A DNA stretch of 18,143 nt from Verrucomicrobiota bacterium (GCA_003219225.1 QHPZ01000101.1:1-18143), one strand, 5' to 3'; counted from the first letter of the stretch, positions 7,219 to 14,071 are shown. The notes: a model not told the origin generated them from the sequence alone. Made by a program: numbers and translations.

Positions 7219-7855
7219 TTTGGCGTTCGTTTTGTCGCTCCGAGGCGACCCCGTTCCGTCAGCCAAAGACATCCTCGATTCGGTGCGCATGGTTGAGACA
7301 CAACAGCACCTCGATCTCGATGGCCAGCTGCGCCAGAACCAAATCGTGGTCCCGTTTCACCTCGCCCAAGACGGGCCGCTGATTCGCTATTCATTCAGCA
7401 ATCCCGAAGAAGTTCTGGAGTTGCGGCTCGGCGAGAAAAGTTCGCGCCTCGATCTGGTGACCGGATCCGAAAAGTTCGCCGCATCCAAGTTCGCGCAAAA
7501 AGTCCGCGGCACTGCCGTGACTTACGAAGACCTGGCGATGAAGTTCCTTTACTGGCCCGACGGCACGGTTCTCGGGGAGGAAAATGTGCGAACGCGACGC
7601 TGCTGGAAGCTGCATCTGCGCCCGCCGTCGCGCGACTCGCAATATTCGAACGTTTTTCTGTGGGTCGACCAGGCAAGCGGCGCGCTGATGCGGATGGAAG
7701 GCTACGATTGGAACGGCCGGCTCGCCAAACGCTTCGAAGTTGTCTCCGCGCAAAAAATCGAGGGCCGCTGGTTCCTTAAGCAAATGCGCATCGAAGAACT
7801 CCAGGCCGGCACGAATGAGGTGCAGGCGCGCACGTATCTCGAAATTAAAAAGTAA
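7103..7855 (+). CDS. Exported LolA-like (outer-membrane lipoprotein-sorting type) protein
   Basis: 250 residues. After about residue 50 (DPVPSAKDILD) the protein resembles LolA-like proteins often annotated as outer membrane lipoprotein-sorting proteins: a beta-rich domain with DGQLRQNQIVVPF, YEDLAMKFLYWPDG, a CWKLHLRPP strand, LWVDQASGALMRMEGYDWNG and a terminal WFLKQMRIEE. This group probably has a hydrophobic-ligand-binding beta fold; the true cargo is unknown. The only start codons that give an export signal are in the palindromic repeat: ATG at 7103, or ATG at 7136. Residues 25-39 (FRHSFVIRASSFVIS) are the translated right arm of the repeat and, with LAFVLSL, form the charged and hydrophobic parts of a signal peptide. 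No good ribosome binding site precedes either ATG. The gene diverges from the PAP2 operon and converges on tpiA. Confidence 0.8.
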   Translation: MTNDEISSNAQMTNVRCRLSGSFGFRHSFVIRASSFVISLAFVLSLRGDPVPSAKDILDSVRMVETQQHLDLDGQLRQNQIVVPFHLAQDGPLIRYSFSNPEEVLELRLGEKSSRLDLVTGSEKFAASKFAQKVRGTAVTYEDLAMKFLYWPDGTVLGEENVRTRRCWKLHLRPPSRDSQYSNVFLWVDQASGALMRMEGYDWNGRLAKRFEVVSAQKIEGRWFLKQMRIEELQAGTNEVQARTYLEIKK

Positions 7856-7857
7856 CC

Positions 7858-7908
7858 TGTAGCCATGGCCCTGTAGGCCGTTGGACGCGCCACAGGCGCG
7901 TGGCTACA
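7858..7908. repeat. TGTAGCCACG palindromic element between convergent genes
   Basis: TGTAGCCATG at 7858-7867 and CGTGGCTACA near 7899-7908 form the terminal arms, with internal hairpins GGCC-CTGTA-GGCC and GCGCC-ACA-GGCGC. It lies between the ends of the LolA-like gene (7855) and tpiA (7904), and the tpiA TAG stop is part of its right arm. Its symmetry and position would suit a bidirectional terminator, but it lacks T-runs. Confidence 0.88.
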
Positions 7909-8674
7909 GCTCTTCCTCGCGCGCGGCCTTTACGATTTGCGCGAAGCTGCGCGGGTCGAGACTGGCGCCGCCGACGAGCGCGCCGTCGATGTCGGGCTGA
8001 CTCATCAGCTCGTGCGCATTGTCGGGCTTCACGCTTCCGCCATATTGAATCCGAACGCGCTCAGCCGTTGTTTCATCCGAGATTTTGGCGAGGGTGTGGC
8101 GGATGAACGCGTGCGCCTCCTGCGCCTGCTCGGGCGTCGCGTTACGCCCCGTGCCGATCGCCCAGACCGGCTCGTAGGCAATTACCGTCTCGTGAAGTTC
8201 CTTTTCGCTGAGGCCGGCGAGGCTGCCTCGCAGTTGGATCGACAATATTTTTTCGACGTTCCCTTTGTCGCGCTGCTCCAGCGTTTCGCCGATGCAAACA
8301 ATCGGCCGCAGCATCGCTTCATGCGCGGCGCGCACTTTGCGATTAACTATCTCGTCGGTTTCGCCAAAGAGCGTGCGGCGTTCGCTGTGGCCGAGCACGA
8401 CGTAGCGCACGAACAAATCGCGCAGCAGCGCCGCGCTGATTTCCCCGGTGAACGCGCCGTTCTGTTCCCAGTGCATGTTCTGCGCGCCGAGCTTGATGTT
8501 TTGCGAAGGCCCGAGCGCTTCCATCACTTTGGCGATCGCGGTGAACGGCGGAACAATCACCACTTCGATATCGGTGATATCGCCGAGATCGAGCAGGAGC
8601 GATTTCACAAACGCGGCCGACTCGGCCTGCGTCATGTTCATCTTCCAATTCGCAGCGACGATTTTTTTTCTCAT
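7904..8674 (-). CDS. tpiA: Triosephosphate isomerase
   Basis: 256 residues, the normal length for this TIM-barrel enzyme, which interconverts dihydroxyacetone phosphate and glyceraldehyde 3-phosphate. Catalytic residues are all visible: Asn9 and Lys11 in AANWKMN, His96 in VVLGHSERR and Glu168 in AYEPVWAIGTG, with the phosphate-binding YGGSV and GALVGGASL near the C terminus. The ATG at 8674 is preferred over the adjacent TTG. It lies about ten bases downstream of a CACGAAG palindrome, whose edge supplies a GGTGG that may act as a weak Shine-Dalgarno sequence. The TAG stop falls within a TGTAGCCACG element. It is the last gene of the gap-pgk-tpiA run. Confidence 0.98.
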   Translation of the reverse strand: MRKKIVAANWKMNMTQAESAAFVKSLLLDLGDITDIEVVIVPPFTAIAKVMEALGPSQNIKLGAQNMHWEQNGAFTGEISAALLRDLFVRYVVLGHSERRTLFGETDEIVNRKVRAAHEAMLRPIVCIGETLEQRDKGNVEKILSIQLRGSLAGLSEKELHETVIAYEPVWAIGTGRNATPEQAQEAHAFIRHTLAKISDETTAERVRIQYGGSVKPDNAHELMSQPDIDGALVGGASLDPRSFAQIVKAAREEEL

Positions 8675-8684
8675 CAATTCAATC

Positions 8685-8761
8685 CACCACGAAGATCACG
8701 AAGGCCACGAAGAAGCGAGTAAATCAAATCCCACCTTCGTGCTCTTCGTGTCCTTCGTGGT
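8685..8761. repeat. CACGAAG nine-base tandem palindrome between pgk and tpiA
   Basis: Left arm 8685-8714 is three tandem nonamers of the form CCACGAAGA / TCACGAAGG / CCACGAAGA. Right arm 8733-8761 is the inverted set (CTTCGTG units at nine-base spacing). About 18 AT-rich bases separate them. It occupies nearly all of the pgk-tpiA gap, so the transcript would carry a stable stem of about 28 bp directly upstream of tpiA. Confidence 0.87.
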
Positions 8762-9973
8762 TTATTTATCAGTTAGCGCAGCAACACCTGGCAGTTCTTT
8801 TCCTTCGAGCAATTCCAAGGCCGCGCCGCCGCCGGTTGAAATGAAAGTCATTTTGTCCGCCAGGCCGGCCTGCTTCACCGCAGTGACGGAATCGCCGCCG
8901 CCGATAATCGTCGTCGCGCCGGAGTTGGCGAGCGCTTCGGCGATCGTGAACGTGCCCTCGGCAAAATCCGGAATCTCAAAAATGCCGAGCGGCCCGTTCC
9001 ACAGAATGGTTTTCGCTTTGCCAATCTCATCCTGGTAAAGAGCCACGGTGGCGTTGCCGATATCGACGGCTTGCCAGCCCTCGTCGATGCCATGCTTTTG
9101 TGAGAGGCGTTGCGTGTTTTGAATCTGCGCGCCCGGTTTGATCTCCTTTGCTTCGACCACATCGACCGGCAGGAGCAATTTCACGCCGCGCTGCTTGGCA
9201 AGATCGACAAGTTCATTGGCGAGATCGGTTTTGTCGGCCTCAACGCGGCTCGCCCCGATCGGGATTCCCTGCGCCTTGAAAAATGTGTTCGCCATCGCGC
9301 CGCCGATCAGAATCGTGTCGGCTTTCTCCATCAGCGCCTTGAGCACGCCGATCTTGTCGGAAACTTTTGCGCCGCCCATGACAACGACGAACGGCTTGGC
9401 TGGGTTATCCAGTTCTTCGTGGAGATATTTCAGCTCCTTTTCCATCAAAAATCCCATCGCCGATTGTGCGACGAATTTGGTCACTCCCACGGTCGACGCA
9501 TGCGCGCGATGGGCCGCGCCGAATCCGTCGTTCACATAGATGCCATCGCTCAATTTGGCCAGTCCTTCGGCGAACTTTGGATCGTTTGCCTCCTCTTCCG
9601 GCTGAAAACGCAGGTTCTCCAGCAACACCACGTCGCCTTCGTTCATGTGTGCGATGATTTCTGCGGGCTCCGCCCCGATTGTGTCGCGACTGAAAGCAAC
9701 CGGCTGATTAATTAGCGTGTGCAAATAATCGCCGATCGGCCGGAGGGAATATTTCTCGACGCGCTTGCCCTTTGGCCGACCGAAATGCGACATCAAAATC
9801 GTCTTCGCCTTGTGCTCGCGCAGATAATTAATCGTGGGCAGCGCTTCCCGAATACGCGTGTCATCAGTGATGTCGTTTTGCCCGGCGCGCTCCTCAACCG
9901 GCACGTTGAAATCCACGCGCATCAGCACGCGTTTGCCGCGCACATCAAGATCGCGAATGGAGAGCTTCGGCAT
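8762..9973 (-). CDS. pgk: Phosphoglycerate kinase
   Basis: 403 residues, typical for bacterial PGK, which transfers the acyl phosphate of 1,3-bisphosphoglycerate to ADP. N-domain substrate residues are seen in MRVDFNVP (Asp21, Asn23), DDTRIREALPTI (Arg40) and MSHFGRPKGK (His63, Arg66). The C-domain nucleotide site shows VVVMGGAKVSDKIGVLKAL and a terminal GGGDSVTAVKQAG. The stop is TAA immediately beside the CACGAAG palindrome. The start has only a weak ribosome binding site. It lies between gap and tpiA on the same strand, with a palindromic element in each gap. Nothing in the protein looks disturbed. Confidence 0.98.
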   Translation of the reverse strand: MPKLSIRDLDVRGKRVLMRVDFNVPVEERAGQNDITDDTRIREALPTINYLREHKAKTILMSHFGRPKGKRVEKYSLRPIGDYLHTLINQPVAFSRDTIGAEPAEIIAHMNEGDVVLLENLRFQPEEEANDPKFAEGLAKLSDGIYVNDGFGAAHRAHASTVGVTKFVAQSAMGFLMEKELKYLHEELDNPAKPFVVVMGGAKVSDKIGVLKALMEKADTILIGGAMANTFFKAQGIPIGASRVEADKTDLANELVDLAKQRGVKLLLPVDVVEAKEIKPGAQIQNTQRLSQKHGIDEGWQAVDIGNATVALYQDEIGKAKTILWNGPLGIFEIPDFAEGTFTIAEALANSGATTIIGGGDSVTAVKQAGLADKMTFISTGGGAALELLEGKELPGVAALTDK

Positions 9974-9982
9974 TGCTTAGGT

Positions 9983-10126
9983 TGTCATTCCGAGCGGAGC
10001 GAGGAACCTCGCAAATACACGCAGAGTTCATTGCGCCGCGCGCTTTGGTCGCGCAAGCAGTTCAGTAGTTGGTAAATCTTCATCCGGTTATGAGGTTTCT
10101 CGTCGTCTGCGCGACTCGGGATGACA
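9983..10126. repeat. Long TGTCATTCCGAGC palindrome between gap and pgk
   Basis: TGTCATTCCGAGC (9983-9995) with GCGAGGAACCTCGC (about 9999-10012) on the left faces GAGGTTTCTCG (about 10092-10102) and GACTCGGGATGACA (10113-10126) on the right. The ends pair as an imperfect inverted repeat of about 35 bases. The interior of about 80 bases holds a smaller GCGCG-CTTTGGT-CGCGC hairpin. It fills the whole gap between gap and pgk. Confidence 0.78.
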
Positions 10127-10129
10127 GAG

Positions 10130-11131
10130 CTACTTCGCCAGCAGCTCCATCAGCTCGACGCAACGATTGCTGTAGCCCCACTCGTTGTCGTACCAGCCGA
10201 CCACTTTCACGAACCGGTTGCCGAGCATGATCGTCAGTTTGCTGTCGAAAATGCACGAATGCGGGTTGCCGATGATGTCGCGCGACACGAGCGGCTCATC
10301 GCTGTATTCGAGGACGCCTTTGTAGCTCTTGTCCGACGCGGCTTCTTTGAATGCCGCATTGACGGACTCAACGGTCGCGTCTTTCTCCAGAACAGCGCTG
10401 AAATCCGTGACCGAACCGTCAGGTGTCGGCACGCGAAAGGCGCCGCCGTTCAAGCAGCCTTTGAGCTCAGGAATGACCTCACCGATCGCCTTGGCCGCCC
10501 CGGTGCTTGAGGGAATAATGCTGATCGCTGCCGCGCGCGCCCGCCGCAAGTCGTCGTGCGGGAAATCGAGGATCCGCTGGTCGTTCGTGTAGCTGTGGAT
10601 CGTGCTCATGAACCCGTGCGCGACGCCAAATTTGTCGTGCAACACTTTGGCCAGCGGCGCGAGGCAATTGGTCGTGCAACTCGCGTTCGAGACGATCGTG
10701 TGCTTGTCCGGATCGTAAATGTCGTCATTGATTCCGATGCACAACGTCGCGTCGGGATTCTTCGCCGGCGCGGAAATCAGCACTCGTTTCGCGCCGGCTT
10801 TGGAAATGTGCAGCTCGGCCTTGTCGCGCGCAGTGAAATAACCGGTCGACTCAAGCACAACATCGACCTCGAGTTTTTTCCACGGCAAGTTGCCCGGATC
10901 GCGCTCCTTGAAGATGCGAATGGCGTGCCCGCGCACGACGATGTTCTCCTCGTCGTGATCGATCTCGCCCTGGAACTTGCCGTGGACCGAGTCCCATTTG
11001 AGCAAATGGGCCAGCGTTTTCGTGTCGGTCAGGTCGTTGATCGCGCGGACGCGCTCGACTTGTTTTTGCGTCATGGCGCGGAGCACGTTGCGTCCGATCC
11101 GCCCAAAGCCGTTGATAGCGTAATTTGCCAT
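10130..11131 (-). CDS. gap: Glyceraldehyde-3-phosphate dehydrogenase, type I
   Basis: 333 residues, standard for the NAD-linked enzyme that oxidises glyceraldehyde 3-phosphate to 1,3-bisphosphoglycerate. Seen: the Rossmann motif NGFGRIGRNVLRA at residues 7-19, Asp33 in AINDLTD (an acidic residue here favours NAD over NADP), the active-site SNASCTTNCLAPL with Cys152, His179 in MSTIHSYTNDQ, and the C-terminal WYDNEWGYSNRC. It is the first gene of the glycolytic run and divergent from the SGNH hydrolase gene, so the transcript's promoter should lie in the 73-base region 11132-11204. Confidence 0.98.
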   Translation of the reverse strand: MANYAINGFGRIGRNVLRAMTQKQVERVRAINDLTDTKTLAHLLKWDSVHGKFQGEIDHDEENIVVRGHAIRIFKERDPGNLPWKKLEVDVVLESTGYFTARDKAELHISKAGAKRVLISAPAKNPDATLCIGINDDIYDPDKHTIVSNASCTTNCLAPLAKVLHDKFGVAHGFMSTIHSYTNDQRILDFPHDDLRRARAAAISIIPSSTGAAKAIGEVIPELKGCLNGGAFRVPTPDGSVTDFSAVLEKDATVESVNAAFKEAASDKSYKGVLEYSDEPLVSRDIIGNPHSCIFDSKLTIMLGNRFVKVVGWYDNEWGYSNRCVELMELLAK

Positions 11132-11159
11132 AGTAATTTTCCGAAGCTGGGTTGCGTTG

Positions 11160-11180
11160 GCTGATCAAATCGCGATCAGC
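11160..11180. promoter_or_regulatory. Inverted repeat in the divergent gap / SGNH promoter region
   Basis: A perfect GCTGATC (11160-11166) and GATCAGC (11174-11180) with a seven-base spacer lie between the divergent starts of gap (11131) and the SGNH hydrolase gene (11205). Size and position suit an operator for a dimeric regulator or a small leader hairpin. No family match is recognised and a chance palindrome cannot be excluded. Confidence 0.3.
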
Positions 11181-11204
11181 AACAAGTGAGGTCGGGAAAT
11201 TAAA

Positions 11205-11894
11205 ATGGGCACACGGGTGAAGCAATTACGAACTGTCGGCGCACTCGCTATCGCCTTGTCGATCCTGTGCGCGCCGACCGCTCGCGCCGCGCACAGCGAT
11301 TCTTCAACAATGAAAACGATCTTCGTTTTCGGCGACAGTTTGTCGGAAGGATTTCAGCTCAAACCAAGCCAGGCGTATCCCACCCTGCTCCTGGACAAAT
11401 TGCGCGCGGCCGGTCTGGAGTTCCAAATCGTCAATGCCAGTCAAAGCGGCGGCACGACCACTCGCGGACTCGCCCGCCTCCCCCCGCACCTCAAACGCAA
11501 GATCGACATCTTCATTCTCGAGCTCGGGATCAACGACGCGTTCCTCGGCGTGCCGATCGATCAGATCGTAGCCAATCTTCAATCGATCATCGACCAGGTG
11601 AAAGCGCGCAATCCGAACGCGCGGATCATCGTTGCCGGGATGCAGTTGCCTAACTACACCGCCGACGATTACGTCAGCGCGTTCGGCTGGATGTATGCCG
11701 ATCTCGCCGCGAAAAACAACGCCGCGCTCGTGCCGTATTTGCTCGAAGGCGTCGGTGGCAATCCTGATCTGAATCTCGGCGACGGCATTCATCCAAATGC
11801 CGCCGGCCAAAAGATCCTCGCCCAAAATGTCTGGCGCGTCCTTGAACCGATCGCCCGCGAAGTGGCGGCGCAACCAGCAGCCACGCGACTGTAG
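11205..11894 (+). CDS. SGNH/GDSL hydrolase (TesA-like arylesterase), exported
   Basis: 229 residues. An N-terminal signal peptide (positively charged start, hydrophobic VGALAIALSILCA, Ala-rich cleavage near residue 28) is followed by the SGNH blocks: VFGDSLSEG with Ser45, ASQSGGTTTRG with the oxyanion Gly near 82, ELGIND with Asn110, and DGIHPN with Asp193 and His196 completing the triad. The arrangement is that of periplasmic TesA-type lysophospholipase/arylesterases, which cleave esters or thioesters; the natural substrate is not evident. The TAG stop is supplied by the TGTAG of a palindromic element starting at 11890, so the last one or two residues are repeat-derived. It diverges from gap and the HMA protein gene follows 92 bases downstream. 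Confidence 0.92.
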   Translation: MGTRVKQLRTVGALAIALSILCAPTARAAHSDSSTMKTIFVFGDSLSEGFQLKPSQAYPTLLLDKLRAAGLEFQIVNASQSGGTTTRGLARLPPHLKRKIDIFILELGINDAFLGVPIDQIVANLQSIIDQVKARNPNARIIVAGMQLPNYTADDYVSAFGWMYADLAAKNNAALVPYLLEGVGGNPDLNLGDGIHPNAAGQKILAQNVWRVLEPIAREVAAQPAATRL

Positions 11895-11945
11895 CCACGG
11901 CCCTGCGGGCCGTCTGTTCTGACGTGCCCCAGGCACGTGGCGACA
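11890..11945. repeat. TGTAGCCACG palindromic element after the SGNH gene
   Basis: TGTAGCCACG at 11890-11899 faces CGTGGCGACA at 11936-11945 (one mismatch), with internal hairpins GGCCC-TGC-GGGCC and GTGCC-CCA-GGCAC. It begins within the last sense codon of the SGNH hydrolase gene and gives that gene its TAG stop. This is the most degenerate right arm of the four copies. Confidence 0.88.
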
Positions 11946-11986
11946 CGAATGCAACCACTCCGCTCGCGCGCTTCGTAAACTAATTG

Positions 11987-12277
11987 ATGGATCCCGCACG
12001 ACCAGGCGAGCTCGAGCCGCAAGACCCGCAAAATCCCGAGCGCGCCGATCACGCCATCCTCGAAAGGATCGAGATCGCGACCGAGGGCGAAGATTGCGAC
12101 GAATGCGTGCGTAAACTGCGCCCCGTGCTCATGAAAATTAACGGCGTCCAGGACGTGATTGTCGATCTTCCTGACGAACGGGTGATCGTTAAGTTCGACG
12201 CGCGCAAGACCCACGCGCCCGATCTGCACGACGCCATTTTGCAGAGCGGCTATAGACCGGCCGCGCAAGCGGATTAA
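11987..12277 (+). CDS. Small HMA (heavy-metal-associated) domain protein
   Basis: 96 residues from the ATG at 11987 (an adjacent TTG is an alternative). About 25 polar, proline-rich residues precede a single domain with the beta-alpha-beta-beta-alpha-beta pattern of HMA/CopZ-type metallochaperones: IEIATEGEDCDECVRKLRP with a CxxC at Cys37 and Cys40, then GVQDVIVDLPDERVIVKFD, and a final HDAILQSGYRP. The CxxC would bind Cu(I) or a similar soft metal, but the usual Met before the first Cys is missing and the preceding segment is acidic. No copper ATPase or metalloregulator lies in the window. There is no signal peptide, so it is probably cytoplasmic. The start has no strong ribosome binding site. 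Confidence 0.8.
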   Translation: MDPARPGELEPQDPQNPERADHAILERIEIATEGEDCDECVRKLRPVLMKINGVQDVIVDLPDERVIVKFDARKTHAPDLHDAILQSGYRPAAQAD

Positions 12278-12280
12278 TGT

Positions 12281-12336
12281 TGTAGCCACGGCCCTATGGG
12301 CCGTCGGCGTGGACGTGCCACAGGCACGTGGCTACA
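12281..12336. repeat. TGTAGCCACG palindromic element between the HMA gene and aguA
   Basis: Perfect terminal arms TGTAGCCACG (12281-12290) and CGTGGCTACA (12327-12336), with internal GGCCC-TAT-GGGCC and GTGCC-ACA-GGCAC hairpins. It fills the 63 bases between the stops of two convergent genes (12277 and 12341), a setting very like the copy at 7858-7908. Confidence 0.9.
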
Positions 12337-12340
12337 GAAA

Positions 12341-13384
12341 TCACACCGCCGGTTGCTGCTGCGTGAGGCAATGAAGCGTCCCGAGGCCCCAGATTAATTC
12401 GCGGCAGTCGATCCCAAGAACGCGCCGATTGGGAACACCGTCGCGCAAGATCGACAATGCAATTTCATCGGCCGGATCGGCGAACGTCGGCACAAGCACG
12501 CAGGTGTTGGCGACATAAAAATTCGCGTAGCTCGCAGGCAGGCGCATGCCGTCGCGCACGATCTTCTTCGGCATCGGTATTGTGACGATATCGATCTTGT
12601 CGCCATCCATTTTCATCTCGCGCAGGCGCGCGAGATTTTCCTGGAGCGGCTCGTAATTTTCATCGGTGCGATTTTCCTCAATCACGGCGACAACTTTCCG
12701 TTCCGAGACGAACCGCGCGAGATTATCAATGTGCCCGTCGGTGTCATCGCCTTCGGTGCCGCGGGCGAGCCAGAGAATCTCACGCACACCGAAAAAATCC
12801 CGGAGCCGTTGCTCGACGTCTGCGCGGCCCAGGTTCGGATTCCGGTTTTTATTCAACAAACACGACTCCGTGGTGAGCAGTGCGCCTGCGCCGTTCACGT
12901 CGATCGCGCCGCCTTCCAAAAGCATGCGCGGATAAAAAACCGGCAGCTTGAGTGTCTCGGCCACGCGCGTGGGCACGACTTCGTCCAGATCGAACGGTGG
13001 GTATTTGTTTCCCCAGGCGTTGTAATCCCAGTCGACGACTCCAAGCTTCGGCTCCTCCGCGCGCGTCAAGAAAATCGGCCCATGATCGCGGCACCACGGC
13101 TCGTTGGTCGGGATCCGATAAAACGTGACGCGGGAAAGATCGACATCTTTTAGAACAGCGCGCGCTTCGGCTTCATGCGCGCCGTTACAAACATTGATGC
13201 AGACGGGCTCGGATTCGACGAGCTCTGCAACCAGCGCGCGAAATGTCGGCAGCACGCGCTCGAACGAGCCGGGGAAACTGATTCCCTCCCGGCGCGGCCA
13301 TGACAGCCACGTCGCGGCATGCGGCTCCCATTCCGCCGGCAGCCGGTAGCCGAGCGCCGCCGGAGTTTCGTTCGTCGCATTCAC
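12341..13384 (-). CDS. aguA: Agmatine deiminase (peptidyl-arginine deiminase family)
   Basis: 347 residues from a GTG at 13384. The enzyme hydrolyses agmatine to N-carbamoylputrescine and ammonia, a step toward putrescine. Family landmarks: RLPAEWEPHAATWLSWP near the N terminus, EPWCRDHGPIF (Asp100, His101), LLEGGAIDVNG (Glu157), the catalytic DDTDGHIDNLARF (His218, Asp220) and GLGTLHCLTQQ with nucleophile Cys339. The length fits bacterial AguA (about 340-370). The frame stays open upstream to 13492, but that extension would translate the palindromic element at 13434-13487 and precedes the conserved start region, so I place the start at the GTG just before NATNETPAALGYR. No good Shine-Dalgarno is visible. 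A partner N-carbamoylputrescine amidase is not in the window. Confidence 0.9.
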   Translation of the reverse strand: MNATNETPAALGYRLPAEWEPHAATWLSWPRREGISFPGSFERVLPTFRALVAELVESEPVCINVCNGAHEAEARAVLKDVDLSRVTFYRIPTNEPWCRDHGPIFLTRAEEPKLGVVDWDYNAWGNKYPPFDLDEVVPTRVAETLKLPVFYPRMLLEGGAIDVNGAGALLTTESCLLNKNRNPNLGRADVEQRLRDFFGVREILWLARGTEGDDTDGHIDNLARFVSERKVVAVIEENRTDENYEPLQENLARLREMKMDGDKIDIVTIPMPKKIVRDGMRLPASYANFYVANTCVLVPTFADPADEIALSILRDGVPNRRVLGIDCRELIWGLGTLHCLTQQQPAV

Positions 13385-13433
13385 GGCGAGCAACGTCGGA
13401 CGCCAGGCCCGCGCCGTCCAATTGGACACGCGT

Positions 13434-13487
13434 CTGTAGGGGACGCTGACAGCGTCCCATTGGGGAAGCAGACTGCTTCCCCTACAG
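13434..13487. repeat. CTGTAGGGG cruciform-type element upstream of aguA
   Basis: Outer arms CTGTAGGGG-type (13434-13442) and CCCCTACAG (13479-13487) enclose two perfect hairpins: GGACGCT-GAC-AGCGTCC at 13441-13457 and GGGGAAGCA-GAC-TGCTTCCCC at 13462-13482. It can fold as a three-way junction with almost every base paired. It lies about 50 bases upstream of the aguA start and downstream of the membrane-protein gene. Confidence 0.85.
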
Positions 13488-13507
13488 AGCACGTGTTTGC
13501 GGCTACG

Positions 13508-13927
13508 CTAGGGCGTCGTGGTCAGCGTCGGCTTGTAAATCGCGGCGATAATCGCCCCCGCGATCGCGAACATGATCAGATCGCCCAGGATCCAGCCGCA
13601 GAGCATTTTCGTGGTCAGCGGTTGCACCGCATAAGTGATAAAGTCGGCTCCCGAATACACGAGCCCCAGCATAAAGCCGAGACGCGCCCCGGCGCCGGCG
13701 CCGCCGCCAGCCGCATAGCGAGCAACCACCATCGTAAGGAAAAACGCCATCACGATGTGACCAAAGACCAGCCACGGAAAATACGTGCCGAAGTCTGCTT
13801 GAGTGCGAAACAGCGCTGGCACTTCCATGTGGACGCCGTGCATGAGCGTTCCCCACCACAACCAGCCAAAGAGGAACATGAAAACAAACGAGGCAATGAA
13901 GGCGATAAAGAATTTTTTCCAGTTCAT
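13508..13927 (-). CDS. Small integral membrane protein of unknown function
   Basis: 139 residues, mostly hydrophobic, with about four membrane segments: residues 6-26 (FIAFIASFVFMFLFGWLWWG), about 49-68 (PWLVFGHIVMAFFLTMVVAR), about 78-97 and about 113-132. A glycine-rich AAGGGAGAGARLG loop precedes the third segment. The N-terminal FMFLFGWLWWGTLMHG is reminiscent of DUF1761-like proteins, but I am not confident of that assignment and assign no function. It lies between the NlpC/P60 gene and aguA on the same strand; gaps on both sides hold palindromes, so co-transcription is uncertain. Confidence 0.75.
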   Translation of the reverse strand: MNWKKFFIAFIASFVFMFLFGWLWWGTLMHGVHMEVPALFRTQADFGTYFPWLVFGHIVMAFFLTMVVARYAAGGGAGAGARLGFMLGLVYSGADFITYAVQPLTTKMLCGWILGDLIMFAIAGAIIAAIYKPTLTTTP

Positions 13928-14013
13928 GATTGTTTTGTTGCGGTTGCGCTAGCTCCCCACCAAAACCCTGCCGCGGTCATGGCAAAACCGCTGCGCATTG
14001 TCGATCTAATATT

Positions 14014-14060
14014 GGTAGGGACGGACGGACCGCCGAGCCGTCCGTTGGTTGCGGCGCGCC
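14014..14060. repeat. GGTAGGGACGGACGG hairpin element
   Basis: A perfect ACGGACGG (14021-14028) and CCGTCCGT (14038-14045) hairpin with a nine-base loop, flanked by GGTAGGG and TTGGTTGCGGCGCGCC. It sits just after the stop of the NlpC/P60 gene on the minus strand. It may be a partial copy of another palindromic family, or it may serve as a stem for 3'-end formation; no T-run follows. Confidence 0.6.
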
Positions 14061-14071
14061 CGGCGTCCGCG

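Noticed and set aside
7937..8722. Plus-strand open frame of 261 codons opposite tpiA
   Set aside because: A complete tpiA with all catalytic residues lies on the other strand; this is its shadow.
13385..13492. 36-residue N-terminal extension of agmatine deiminase
   Set aside because: It would translate the CTGTAGGGG palindrome and precedes the conserved family start; possible in principle, so kept only as a remark under the leader finding.
13976..14060. Short plus-strand peptide starting MAKPLRIVDLILVG
   Set aside because: No ribosome binding site or recognisable family, and it reads into a hairpin element; not enough to call a gene.
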